This document shows, piece after piece, positions 54,855-63,515 of a stretch of 64,000 nt of DNA. The DNA is taken from NCBI GenBank assembly GCA_963821925.1, contig CAWGFO010000002.1, positions 372,001 to 436,000 of the forward strand, read 5' to 3'. This stretch comes from JAOUEA01 sp963821925 (GTDB taxonomy: Bacteria > Actinomycetota > UBA4738 > HRBIN12). The notes beneath the pieces are model-generated. The model was not told the DNA's origin, searched no databases, and worked only from the letters and a program-made list of their open reading frames with translations. Positions within the stretch are counted from its first letter, which is position 1, and each line of letters starts with the position of its first letter. The position numbers and the translations under genes were made by a program.

Positions 54855-54871
54855 CTGATCTCCTTCCGCTC

Positions 54872-57280
54872 CTAGCCCGACAGGCTGTGCGCGGCGTTCC
54901 CGCGGTGCGCCTCGGCGTGCAGGTCGAGCTCGTCCTGATCCGACAGGTGCGGCGTGATGTCGAACACGACCTTCTTCACCGTGCCGGTGAAGGCGAACGG
55001 CTTCCGGTCCTCGTAGGCGAGATCGACGACGCCGCCGTTATCGCGCCCGATGTCCATCCCCGCGTACGCCGAGAACCTGATCGGCACGGTGTGATCCATC
55101 CGTCCCTTGCCGACCGGTCGGTCATCGATGAACAGGGTCACCTCACCCCCGGTCGCGGGCTTCGCCTCGTCGGCGGCGAACTCCATGCGCACGGTGACAT
55201 CGCCGGTCGGCAGATCCTCCTCCGCGACCTGTTTGAACACGAAGACGCCCATCATCGAGTAGGTGTGGGTGAGCTTCCCGTCCTTCACGTAGAGGGTGAA
55301 CCCGCCGAGGTGGTCCGACTCCGCGACGATCACCCCTTCCGCGCCGTCTTCGGGCACGCTGAGGTCGGCGCTGATCGCGTACGAGTGGTTGTAGATCCGC
55401 GGGATCATGCCCGACAGCACGTTCTGCACGTCGCCATGGAACTCGAACGTTGTCTTCTCCGCGATCGGCGGCAGGATGCCGAAGAAGGTCGACAGGGTGG
55501 CCAGCAACGGCAGCACCTTGTACTTCTCGGCCTCCTCCCAGAACAGGTCCTTCAATGCTTGCACCTTGTCCGGGTGCTCGGCCGCCAGATCGTGAGCCTG
55601 CGTGAAGTCGTCCGGCAGGTAGTAGAGCTCCGCCGGGCCCGCGTCGGGATCCCAGACGCCGGGTGCGTACGGCTTCAACGCGTCCGGCGTGATGACCCAT
55701 GGGATGCGCTCGGTCTTCATCGCGAGCCACCAGCCGTCCTTGTACATGCCCCGGTTGCCGATCGTCTCGAAGTACTGCTGCGTCCGGAACTCCGGCGCGC
55801 CCGCGTCCGCGAACGTCGGGGCGAAGCTGGTGCCGTGCATCGGCTCCTGCTGGATGCCGTCGACCGTCGACGGTTGGGGGATGCCCGCGAGGTCGAGGAT
55901 CGTCGGCGCGACGTCGATCACGTGGCCGAACTGCGAGCGCAACCCGCCGGCGTCCGTGATGCGAGCCGGCCATCGGACGACCATCGGATTGCGCGTCCCA
56001 CCCAGGTGAGAGCCGACCTGCTTGCCCCACTTGAACGGGGTGTTCCCCGCCCAGGCCCACGCCGCGCCGTAGTGCGGGTCCATGATCTGAGCGCCCCACT
56101 TGTCCATGCCACCGAAGCGCTCGGACAGCTGGAGCTGCATCTCGTCGGTCAGCGGGATGCCGTTCTGCATCGTCATCTCGTTGAACGATCCGGTGACGGT
56201 GCCCTCCATGCTGGCGCCGTTGTCACCCCAGATCCAGATGATGACCGTGTCGTCGAGCTCACCCAACTCGTCGATCGCGTCGATCACGCGGCCGACGTTA
56301 TGGTCCGCGTTCTCTGAGAACCCCGCGTACACCTCCATCTGGCGGGCGTAGAACGCCTTCAGCTTGTCGGGCACGTCGTCCCACGCAGGGAAGGCGTCGT
56401 CGCGCGGTGTCAGCTCCGCGTCTGCCGGAATGACGCCGCGCTCCTTCTGGCGCGCGAAGGTCTCCTCCCGGAGCTTGTCCCATCCCTGGTCGAACTGGCC
56501 CTTGTACTTCTCGGCCCACGCCTGCCCCACGTGGTGCGGCGCGTGGCTGCATCCCGTCGAGAAGTAGAGGAAGAAGGGCTTGTCCGCGTCCTGGGCGCGG
56601 ACGCCGTGGAGCCACTCGACCGCCCGATCCGCCATGGCGTCCGGGAAGTAATACGGGTCCTCTTCGTCGTAGAACCCCTCCGGGGTCCCGATCACCTTCT
56701 GGTTCTCGATCAAGCATGGATCCCACTGCCCCGAGTCTCCGGCCAGGAACCCGTAGAAGTAGTCGAACCCCCAGCCGTTCGGCCAGCGGTCGAACGGGCC
56801 GGCCGGTCCCTGCTGCCCATCGGGCGTCAGGTGCCACTTCCCGTAGGCCGAGGTGCTGTACCCGTTGTCGCGCAGGATGCGCGGCAGCGGCGCGCAGTCT
56901 CTCGGGAGGGATGCCGAGTAGCCGGGGAACCCTCCGGCGAACTCACCGACCGAGCCGAACCCCACGGCGTGGTTGTTGCGACCCGTCAGCAGCGCGGCGC
57001 GGGTGGGAGAGCACAGGGCCGTCACATGGAACCGGTTGTACTTGAGACCCTGCTCGGCCATGCGGGTGAAGTTCGGAGTCCGGATCGGGCCGCCGAAGGT
57101 GCTCGGGTTGCCGAAGCCCGCGTCGTCGATCAAGACGAGCAGGACGTTCGGCGCCCCGTCCGGCGGCACCGGGTGGCCGATCAGGTTCCAGTCAGGCTGG
57201 GACCCGTCCAGGGTGCGGTTCATCACCCCCTGGAACGCCTCGCGGCGGATCGGAAGCTTCGTTCGGTCCGGTTCGGTCAT
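54872..57280 (-). CDS. Large arylsulfatase (formylglycine-dependent)
   Basis: The 802-residue product starts at the ATG at 57280, after GGGGGGCCACG. The type I sulfatase signature is CSPTRAALLTG, with Cys90 as the residue to become formylglycine. NVLLVLIDDAGFGNPSTFGG (Asp52, Asp53) and IWGDNGASMEGTVTG supply metal ligands, GKWHL and FKWGKQVGSHLGGTRNPMVVRWP the substrate-side residues. A C-terminal beta-sandwich (about 600-790, VTLFIDDRPVGKGRM, VVFDITPHL) is typical of the long bacterial arylsulfatases. No signal peptide is seen, so it is probably cytoplasmic. No formylglycine-generating enzyme is encoded in the window. Confidence 0.9.
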   Translation of the reverse strand: MTEPDRTKLPIRREAFQGVMNRTLDGSQPDWNLIGHPVPPDGAPNVLLVLIDDAGFGNPSTFGGPIRTPNFTRMAEQGLKYNRFHVTALCSPTRAALLTGRNNHAVGFGSVGEFAGGFPGYSASLPRDCAPLPRILRDNGYSTSAYGKWHLTPDGQQGPAGPFDRWPNGWGFDYFYGFLAGDSGQWDPCLIENQKVIGTPEGFYDEEDPYYFPDAMADRAVEWLHGVRAQDADKPFFLYFSTGCSHAPHHVGQAWAEKYKGQFDQGWDKLREETFARQKERGVIPADAELTPRDDAFPAWDDVPDKLKAFYARQMEVYAGFSENADHNVGRVIDAIDELGELDDTVIIWIWGDNGASMEGTVTGSFNEMTMQNGIPLTDEMQLQLSERFGGMDKWGAQIMDPHYGAAWAWAGNTPFKWGKQVGSHLGGTRNPMVVRWPARITDAGGLRSQFGHVIDVAPTILDLAGIPQPSTVDGIQQEPMHGTSFAPTFADAGAPEFRTQQYFETIGNRGMYKDGWWLAMKTERIPWVITPDALKPYAPGVWDPDAGPAELYYLPDDFTQAHDLAAEHPDKVQALKDLFWEEAEKYKVLPLLATLSTFFGILPPIAEKTTFEFHGDVQNVLSGMIPRIYNHSYAISADLSVPEDGAEGVIVAESDHLGGFTLYVKDGKLTHTYSMMGVFVFKQVAEEDLPTGDVTVRMEFAADEAKPATGGEVTLFIDDRPVGKGRMDHTVPIRFSAYAGMDIGRDNGGVVDLAYEDRKPFAFTGTVKKVVFDITPHLSDQDELDLHAEAHRGNAAHSLSG

Positions 57281-57341
57281 CGTGGCCCCCCAGCGTGCTC
57301 GTCTTGCGATTCCTCCCTACGGATCCGACCGCGTCGACGTG

Positions 57342-57797
57342 TCAGCGGCGACGCCGGCGCGCCCGACGGTGCATCCCCCCGGCGGAGACCGGTGAGAGCG
57401 GACGGCCGAACGGGTCGATGAACAGGGCACACGGCCCCGTCGACGTGGGGAGCGCGCCGTCGAGGGTCTTGATCTCGTAGCTGAGCTGATCTCCCTCGAG
57501 CCGAGGCTGCTGTAGCACGACGACGATGTCTTCGGGCGGGCGATCGCCCGGCTCGGCGAAGCTCAACACGGCGTTGGGGGGGTCGACGGCGAAGCTGTTC
57601 TCCCCCTCGCCCCAGAACTCCACGAAGGTGCGAGTCGACATGTGGCCGATCTCGCGCTCGGGCCGGTCGGCGAAGTACAGCGTCGAGGGTGACGTGCCAT
57701 GCAGAACCAGACGCTCACCCTCGCCCGTCATCCTCGCCGCGGTCTGGACGAACAAGGCCTCGATCTCTTCGAGGCGCTCTTCCGTGATCTCACTCAT
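57342..57797 (-). CDS. Conserved protein next to the sulfatase
   Basis: The product has 151 residues; the ATG at 57797 is chosen because AAGGAGGGG lies just before it. The N-terminal helix (ITEERLEEIEALFVQTAARM) is followed by a beta-rich region with LYFADRPEREIGHMSTRTFVEFWGEGENSFAVDPPNAVLSF, VVVLQQPRLEGDQLSYEIKTLDG and PCALFIDPFGRPLSPVSAGGMHRR. I recognise this as a recurring conserved-hypothetical type but know no function. It starts 61 bases upstream of the sulfatase on the same strand and may be cotranscribed. There is no signal peptide or membrane span. Confidence 0.7.
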   Translation of the reverse strand: MSEITEERLEEIEALFVQTAARMTGEGERLVLHGTSPSTLYFADRPEREIGHMSTRTFVEFWGEGENSFAVDPPNAVLSFAEPGDRPPEDIVVVLQQPRLEGDQLSYEIKTLDGALPTSTGPCALFIDPFGRPLSPVSAGGMHRRARRRRR

Positions 57798-57879
57798 CTG
57801 TCCCCTCCTTGGGTCCATGTGTCGCTTCCATCCGCGCAGGTATCGATCGGACTTCTTCGATGCGAGGGTCGTCTCGATG

Positions 57880-59316
57880 TCACACCCCCTCGATCGCTTC
57901 GAGCCGCCCGGAACGGACCGCGTTCACGAAGGCTTGATAGTCCTGCTCGTTCTGGTCCGCGTACCGTTCGGAGAAGTCGGTGATCGCCCGGTCGAACGCG
58001 TCGTCCTTGCCGAGGCTGGCCGCCATCGCGATGGGGTCCCCCGACCGGGAGTGCGCTCGGGCCAGTGTCCAAGCGCACTGCCGGGCGTAGAAGCTCAGGC
58101 CGACCGGCCTCAGCGACTCCACGTCTGCCGACCCCTTCATGTCGCGCAGTTGACGCCAGTAGAGGTAGCGGTTCTCCTGCACGCCCTTGGTCCAACCCAG
58201 GAAGATGTCGCTCGCGGCCTGCATCATCCTCTGGCCCCGCACGACGCGTTCGCCGTGCTGCTTGTAGCGGCTCTTCGGCAGGTGATCCTCGAGCACCGAG
58301 GCAGTCGCCTCTTTCACCTGCAGGAACAACGGATCCTGCTGGTCGCGGCCCTGGAGCAGCACGATGAAAGCTCTCGTGCCCACGCTGCCGACGCCCACGA
58401 CCTTGCGGGCCACGTCGATCACCTCGAAGCGCTCCAGCAGATGGCGCCGGTCCTCCTCCAGCGTGGCTCGGTAGGCTCGGAACTGCTCGTGGATCGCGTC
58501 CTGCACCTCGTCGGGCGACATGCCGTACGCCGTGAAGAGCTCACGTGAGGGGACCACGATCGGGGGTTGGCTGACGATCCGATACGTCCCGTCCACGAGT
58601 TCGGCGAGCTTCGACAAGGCCTGGAGGCTGTCGCGCGTATGAGCCTTGCGAGCGGTCTTCTTGGCGGCCTTCTCGCGTTGTTTCAGCTCCTTCTTCTCCG
58701 CCTTGTCCGCCTCCGAACGCGCGGTCTTCTTGATCGCGGCCATCAGCTCTCGCTCGGACCGGTGGGCGTACCACGCGTCCATCGTGCGCATCTGGGCGAA
58801 CTCCGCCATCGACTCTCGATAGGCCCGGACCGAGGCGAGGGTCACGTCTCGAGCGTCGGCCTTCGAGAAGCCGTTGTTGCGCGCCGCGATCGTGAAGCTG
58901 GCGGACATCCGCTTGACGTCGTACTCGAACGGCCCGGGCAGCGTCTCGTCGAAGTCGTTCAGGTCGAACAGGAGCGCTCGCTCAGGCGATGCGAAGAGGC
59001 CGAAGTTCGACAGGTGAGCGTCACCGCAGAGCTGCGCGAAGAGGCCGGTCCTCGGTGTGCCCTTGAGATCGGCCGCCATGATCTTGGCCGCCCCCCGATA
59101 GAACGTGAAGGGGGACACCATCATCCGCCCGTGACGGACCGGTACCAGGTCGGGCTCGCGCGTCGCGTCCTGCTCCTCGAGCAGTGCCACCGGATCGGGT
59201 CGGTCAGAGGCCGGCGTCCACTCGGCGTGGCTACGCGGAGGTGTCTTCTTCCGAGCCTGCGTGCCCCGCTCCTTGCGCTCCTCGACGCTCGGATGGTCAA
59301 CCCGTCGTTGGCTCAT
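57880..59316 (-). CDS. DUF2252 protein (kinase-like fold)
   Basis: The 478-residue product uses the ATG at 59316, nine bases after GAGAAGG; an ATG at 59325 has no spacing to it. The DUF2252 marks are RHGRMMVSPFTFYRGAAKIMAADL, LCGDAHLSNFGLFASPERALLFDLNDFDET and the later GTRAFIVLLQGRDQQDPLFLQVKEA. The GDAHLSNFG...FDLNDFD layout resembles the catalytic and metal loops of aminoglycoside-kinase-like folds. A Lys/Ala-rich insert (about 205-230) interrupts it. Function is not established. Confidence 0.8.
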   Translation of the reverse strand: MSQRRVDHPSVEERKERGTQARKKTPPRSHAEWTPASDRPDPVALLEEQDATREPDLVPVRHGRMMVSPFTFYRGAAKIMAADLKGTPRTGLFAQLCGDAHLSNFGLFASPERALLFDLNDFDETLPGPFEYDVKRMSASFTIAARNNGFSKADARDVTLASVRAYRESMAEFAQMRTMDAWYAHRSERELMAAIKKTARSEADKAEKKELKQREKAAKKTARKAHTRDSLQALSKLAELVDGTYRIVSQPPIVVPSRELFTAYGMSPDEVQDAIHEQFRAYRATLEEDRRHLLERFEVIDVARKVVGVGSVGTRAFIVLLQGRDQQDPLFLQVKEATASVLEDHLPKSRYKQHGERVVRGQRMMQAASDIFLGWTKGVQENRYLYWRQLRDMKGSADVESLRPVGLSFYARQCAWTLARAHSRSGDPIAMAASLGKDDAFDRAITDFSERYADQNEQDYQAFVNAVRSGRLEAIEGV

Positions 59317-59384
59317 GGTGCTCATCCTTCTCGATGGTCCCCGGAAGAACGTCGTTCCTGCTCGTCTTTGCCGATCTTTCGGGG

Positions 59385-59416
59385 CAGGTGCCTGACCCCT
59401 GGGGATCAGGCACCTG
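59385..59416. repeat. REP-like 32-base palindrome
   Basis: CAGGTGCCTGA (59385-59395) and TCAGGCACCTG (59406-59416) are exact inverse complements around CCCCTGGGGA, which is itself near-palindromic. It lies between two minus-strand genes. The GGTGCCTGA core looks like a repetitive extragenic palindrome; only this copy is in the window. A terminator role is the simpler alternative. Confidence 0.5.
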
Positions 59417-59436
59417 AACCCGAGTCACCTCGGTCG

Positions 59437-59847
59437 CTACACCATGCCCTGGGCCTTCTGGATATCCCGACCGTGGGCCGTCAGCGCCCAGATGACGGCA
59501 AGGTCGACGGCGACGATGGTGATGCCCCAGATCGGATAGATCGGCATCCACACGAAGGCCGAGATCATGCTGACGAGCGCCGCGATCACGCCGACCGTTC
59601 GCGCGAGCACGTTGCCAGCGAACACTCCGAAGCCCGAGAAGAAGACGATCGCTCCAACGATGAGGTGCCACCATCCCCACGACGTGGTGCTCAGCTTCAG
59701 GATGTTGTCCTTCGTCACGACGAACGCGTCCGGGTTGATGATGCCAGCCAGACCCGCCAGCATCGCGAACGACCCTCCGATGATCAACAAGATGCCTGCG
59801 AAGCTGATCCAGCCGATCGCTCCGCCGCTCGGTTCCCTGTCCGACAT
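59437..59847 (-). CDS. Small four-span membrane protein (DUF7144-like)
   Basis: The product has 136 residues, with an ATG at 59847 after GGGGGGAGCAC. Four hydrophobic segments are separated by short loops: WISFAGILLIIGGSFAMLAGLAGII, then WGWWHLIVGAIVFFSGFGVFAG, VGVIAALVSMISAFVWMPIYP and ITIVAVDLAVIWALTAHG. This layout is common among small actinobacterial stress-island membrane proteins. Its role is unknown. It is the first gene of the minus-strand block. Confidence 0.7.
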   Translation of the reverse strand: MSDREPSGGAIGWISFAGILLIIGGSFAMLAGLAGIINPDAFVVTKDNILKLSTTSWGWWHLIVGAIVFFSGFGVFAGNVLARTVGVIAALVSMISAFVWMPIYPIWGITIVAVDLAVIWALTAHGRDIQKAQGMV

Positions 59848-60021
59848 GTGCTCCCCCCCGTTCCAGGCTCGCCGTCCGCGAGCGTCCGCATCAGCGTCTC
59901 GATCGGGCCCTCGTGCTCGACCTTCTCCATCGAACAACGTGGGCAGCGGCCCTTCATCATCCGCTCGGGGTGAAAACGTCACGAGCGAGTCCTGCTCCTG
60001 TGCACGCCGCGCCACGACGCC

Positions 60022-60027
60022 TACACT
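60022..60027 (+). promoter_or_regulatory. -10 box (TACACT) of the dehydrogenase gene
   Basis: TACACT is followed by seven bases and the ATG at 60035. The intact leaderless layout suggests that the gene was active recently. Confidence 0.45.
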
Positions 60028-60034
60028 CCCTCCG

Positions 60035-61099
60035 ATGTTCGAAGGGCTACGTGGCTGGGACGGGGAGTCCGTCACCGTTCGGTTCGACGCGCCGACGGCG
60101 GACATGGATGTTCGTGGCGGTGCACTCGAGCGTGCTGGGGCCGGCCTTCGGCGGGACACGGATGAAGGCATACCCGTCGCCGCAGGACGCGCTCGCCGAC
60201 GTGCTGCGTCTGTCGCGCCGCGATGACGGCGAAGAACGCCGTCGCCTCGCTGCCGTTCGGTGGGGGCAAGGCCGTGCTGGCGGTTCCGCGCGTACCAGCA
60301 CCCGGATCCCAGGCGCGGCGCGAGTTGCTGCTCCGGTACGGATCGTTCGTCGAGTCGCTCCACGGCACCTATGTCACCGCAGCCGACATGAACACGGGGC
60401 CCGCCGACCTCGACGTCGTGGGGGAGCGCACGTCGCACGTGATGGGCACGAGCCCGGACCGCGGCGGCGCCGGCGACTCCGGGGTCGGCGACGGCCGTCG
60501 GGGTCTTCCACGCGATCAGCGCGGCGTGCGGCCACGCGTTCGGCGACCCGTCGATCTCGAGGGCCGGAGCGTGCGCGATCCAGGGCGTCGGGCTCGGTCG
60601 GCGGCCGGCTCGCTCGAGCTCCTCGCGAGGCGGGCGCGATCGTCTGCTGTCTCGGACGTCGACGATGACCGCGCGCGGCGGCGTCGCGGACCGGCTCGGG
60701 GGCCATCGCGCATCGACGCCGCAGCGATCGCGACCGTGCCCTGCGATGTGTTCGCTCCGTGCGCGACGGGTGGCGTGCTGAACGCCGAGACGATCCCGCG
60801 ACTCGGAGTGTCGGGTCGTGGCGGGCGCCGCGAACAACCAGCTCGCGACGCCCGAGGACGCCGACCGCCTCGCCGCGCGCGGGATCCTCTACGCGCCCGA
60901 CTACGTCGCGAACGCCGGGGGTGTGCTCCACCTGGCGGGCTTCGAGGCCTTGGGCTGGGACGAGGCGCAGATGGCCGCTCGACTGGCCGGGATCGAGGTG
61001 ACCCTCGCCGAGGTGTTCGCCACGGCCGAGCGGGACGGCATCACGACGGCTGAAGCCGCCGACCGCATGGCACTCGCCCGGATCGCCGCAGGCGCATGA
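60035..61099 (+). pseudogene. Frame-broken Leu/Phe/Val-type amino-acid dehydrogenase
   Basis: Joined across frames, the protein matches the Glu/Leu/Phe/Val dehydrogenase family over its length: TVRFDAPTA, FVAVHSSVLGPAFGGTRMKAYPSPQDALADVLRLSR, MTAKNAVASLPFGGGKAVL (catalytic Lys region), ESLHGTYVTAADMNTGPADLDVVGERTSHVMG, AIQGVG...VGGRLAR (NAD loop), CDVFAPCATGGVLNAETIP and AGAANNQLATPEDADRLAARGILYAPDYVANAGGVLHL. Frame changes lie near 60108, 60219, 60482, 60592, 60651, 60675 and 60811, each as if one base had been added, plus one ambiguous change at about 60700. It would deaminate a branched-chain or aromatic amino acid with NAD. Confidence 0.75.
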
Positions 61100-61588
61100 C
61101 CCTCGAGGTCCGAGCCCTCGAGCCGCGGGATGCCGAGGCGTGCGACGCGATCGTCCACGGACTCCCGTACCACTTCGGGCAGGCGGCCGGCCGGGCGCAG
61201 GCCGCGGCCGCGATCCGCACGGAGCGCGGGCTCGTCGCGGTCGAGGACGGCGTCGTCGTGGGGTTCTGCACGTTCGTACTCGCACTTCGGGGCCTCGGCG
61301 GAGGTCACCTGGATGGCGGTGGACGCGGACCACCGCCGCCAGGGGATCGGACACGCGCTGATCGATGCCCTCGCCGCCGAGCTCACGAGGGAGGGGCGCC
61401 GGATCCTCGCGGTCCTCACGGTCTCCCCGAACGACCCGGGTGAGGAGCCCGACGACGGCTACCAGAGCACGCGCCGGTTCTACGAGCAGATGGGCTTCGT
61501 GCTGGTGCGGGATCTCCCCGGGGAGTGGGACGGCGGCGACACGGCGGTGCTGCTGGCCAAGCCGCTCGGCCCCGCGCCGTCCGGCTAG
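61096..61588 (+). pseudogene. GNAT acetyltransferase with one frameshift
   Basis: The ATG at 61096 overlaps the dehydrogenase stop. The first frame gives MTLEVRALEPRDAEACDAIVHGLPYHFG...LVAVEDGVVVGFCTFV. After about 61278 the next frame continues SHFGASAEVTWMAVDADHRRQGIGHALIDALAAELTREGRRILAVLTV and RFYEQMGFVLVRDLPGEW. One extra base explains the break. The acetyl-CoA loop RRQGIGHAL is intact. The substrate is unknown. The end overlaps the convergent membrane gene by four bases. Confidence 0.7.
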
Positions 61589-61983
61589 GCGAACGGCTTC
61601 TCCTGGCCCGCGTCGGCCATCCCGACGAGGAGCCCGGCGCCAAGGACGGCGTTCACGGCGCCCAGCGTCCACCACGGCCAGGCAGCGGCGCCTTCGGGGA
61701 GGCCGAACAGAGCGTGGAGCACGCACACCGTGCCGAGCCCGACATCGGCGACGGCGAAGGCCCACGACCACCACCACACGTCGTCGAGCTTCTGCGAGAC
61801 GAGCACCATCAGGAGCGCCAGGACCAGGCTCAACACGCCGATCGACCGGAGCCAGACCGCGTCCCCGAGGGCGGGCTGGCCCATCACGGTCTCGACGAGC
61901 CACCGGGGCGCGACGAGCGCCAGCAGACCCCATGCGGCCCAGAGGATCGCCTGTACCTTCAAGAGCCGTCGCAGAAGCTTCAC
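61585..61983 (-). CDS. Small four-span membrane protein
   Basis: The product has 132 residues from a GTG at 61983 (VKLLRRLLKVQAILWAAWGLLALVAP). Four hydrophobic segments follow a basic start, including SIGVLSLVLALLMVLVSQ and WWTLGAVNAVLGAGLLVGMA. It keeps one frame although genes on both sides are broken. No family is recognised. Confidence 0.6.
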   Translation of the reverse strand: MKLLRRLLKVQAILWAAWGLLALVAPRWLVETVMGQPALGDAVWLRSIGVLSLVLALLMVLVSQKLDDVWWWSWAFAVADVGLGTVCVLHALFGLPEGAAAWPWWTLGAVNAVLGAGLLVGMADAGQEKPFA

Positions 61984-62024
61984 AACCGAGCATCTTCCCA
62001 GCTTGGTCGGGCTTCTGACCGGGT

Positions 62025-62033
62025 TGATACGAT
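62025..62033 (+). promoter_or_regulatory. Extended -10 promoter of the phosphohydrolase gene
   Basis: TGA directly before TACGAT (62028-62033) is an extended -10 element; TTGGTC at 62003-62008 is a possible -35 with a long 19-base spacer. The leader of about 70 bases carries a GCCGG/CCGGC hairpin and ends in GGAAGGA before the ATG. Confidence 0.4.
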
Positions 62034-62111
62034 GGACGAACCGCGGGAAGACGCCGGAAACCGGCGCGCCCGCAGCGCATCCGAGGCTCCCACTTCCGGA
62101 AGGACGCACGC

Positions 62112-63515
62112 ATGCAACAAGGCCCCAGGGTCGCGGTCATCGGGCTCGACTGCGGCACCCCCAAGCTCCTGTTCGACGACCTCCACGCCGAGGTGCCCAA
62201 CCTCGCCAAGCTGATGGGCGAGGGCCTGTACGGCGACCTCGCGTCGATCACGCCCGCCGATCACCGTGCCCGCCTGGGCCTGCGCGATGACCGGTCGCGT
62301 GCCCGGCCAGCTCGGGATCTACGGCTTCCGCAACCGCAAGGACACGACCTACGACGGCCTGTCGATCGCGCACTCCGGCTCGATCAAGGCGCCGGCCGTC
62401 TGGGACGCGCTCGGCGCCCAAGGCAAGCGATCGGTGCTGATCGGCGTGCCGCCGTCGTTCCCGCCGCCCAAGGAGTTCCCGGGCTGGCGCGTCGGCTGCT
62501 TCCTGACGCCACCCTCGGCGACGAGCTGGGCCTATCCCGCAGGCGCTCGAGGTCGAGATCGAGGAGGAGCTCGGCGGCAAGGGCCAGTACATCTTCGACA
62601 TCCCGAACTTCCGCGAGGCCGGCTTCGACATCGCGCTCGACCAGGTCTTCAAGATGACCGAGCGGCGTTTCCAGGTCGGCCGGCGGCTGATCCAGAACAA
62701 GCCGTGGGACTTCTTCATGCTGTGCGATATCGCGCCCGACCGGTTGCACCACGTGTTCTGGCAGTACTACGACCCGCGGCACCCGCTCTACGAGCCCGGG
62801 AACAAGTACGAGCAGGTGTTCCAGGACTACTACCGGTTCCTCGACCAGCAGGTCGGGTCGCTCCTCGAGCTGATCCCCGAGGACGCCGTCACGATGGTGA
62901 TGTCCGACCACGGCGCCCGCCCGATGATGGGCGGCCTGTGCTTCAACGACTGGCTGATCCAGGAGGGGTACCTCACCCTGAACGAGCCCGTGAGCGGACC
63001 GACGCCGATCAAGGACGCGAGCATCGACTGGAGCCGCACGGTGGCGTGGGGCGACGGCGGCTACTACGGGCGTCTGTTCCTGAACGTGAAGGGCCGCGAG
63101 CCGCAGGGGATCGTCGAGCCCTCGCAGTACGAGACCGTGCGCGAACGAGCTGATCGCGAAGCTCGAGGCCGCCCCGGGGCCGGACGGCACGCCGCTCGGC
63201 ACGAAGGTGCTCAAACCGCAGGACGTCTACCCCGAGGTGAACGGCGTGGCGCCCGACCTGATCGTGTACTTCGGCGACCTGGAGTGGCGCTCGGTGGGGG
63301 CCGTCGGCAACCCGAGCCTCTACACGTACGAGAACGACACCGGCCCCGACGGGGCCAACCACGACCGCGACGGCATCTTCATCATGAAGGGGCTCGAGGG
63401 TCAGCGCACGGGCCAGGTCGACGGCTTGAACCTCGTCGACGTCGGCCCGTCGATCCTGTCCATCTACGGCATCGAGGCGCCGCAGGGCGCCGTCGGAAGG
63501 AGCTTCCTCTCGTGA
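62112..63515 (+). pseudogene. Frame-broken AlkP-superfamily phosphohydrolase
   Basis: Joined across three breaks this is a protein of about 465 residues. It begins VAVIGLDCGTPKLLFDDLHAEVPNLAKLMGEGLYG, then TVPAWACAMTGRVPGQLGIYGFRNR (nucleophile Thr/Ser region), DFFMLCDIAPDRLHHVFWQYYD, VTMVMSDHGARPMMGG and GANHDRDGIFIMKG (metal ligands). It fits the predicted phosphohydrolase/phosphomutase group of the alkaline phosphatase superfamily. The breaks lie near 62251, 62539 and 63145, each explained by one extra base. Its stop overlaps the APS kinase start, so the two genes were coupled. Confidence 0.75.

Noticed and set aside
60035..61099. Programmed ribosomal frameshifting as the reason for the +1 breaks
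   Set aside because: Seven or more shifts in one gene with different local sequences and no shared slippery site or stop-codon context is not a credible programmed mechanism in bacteria.
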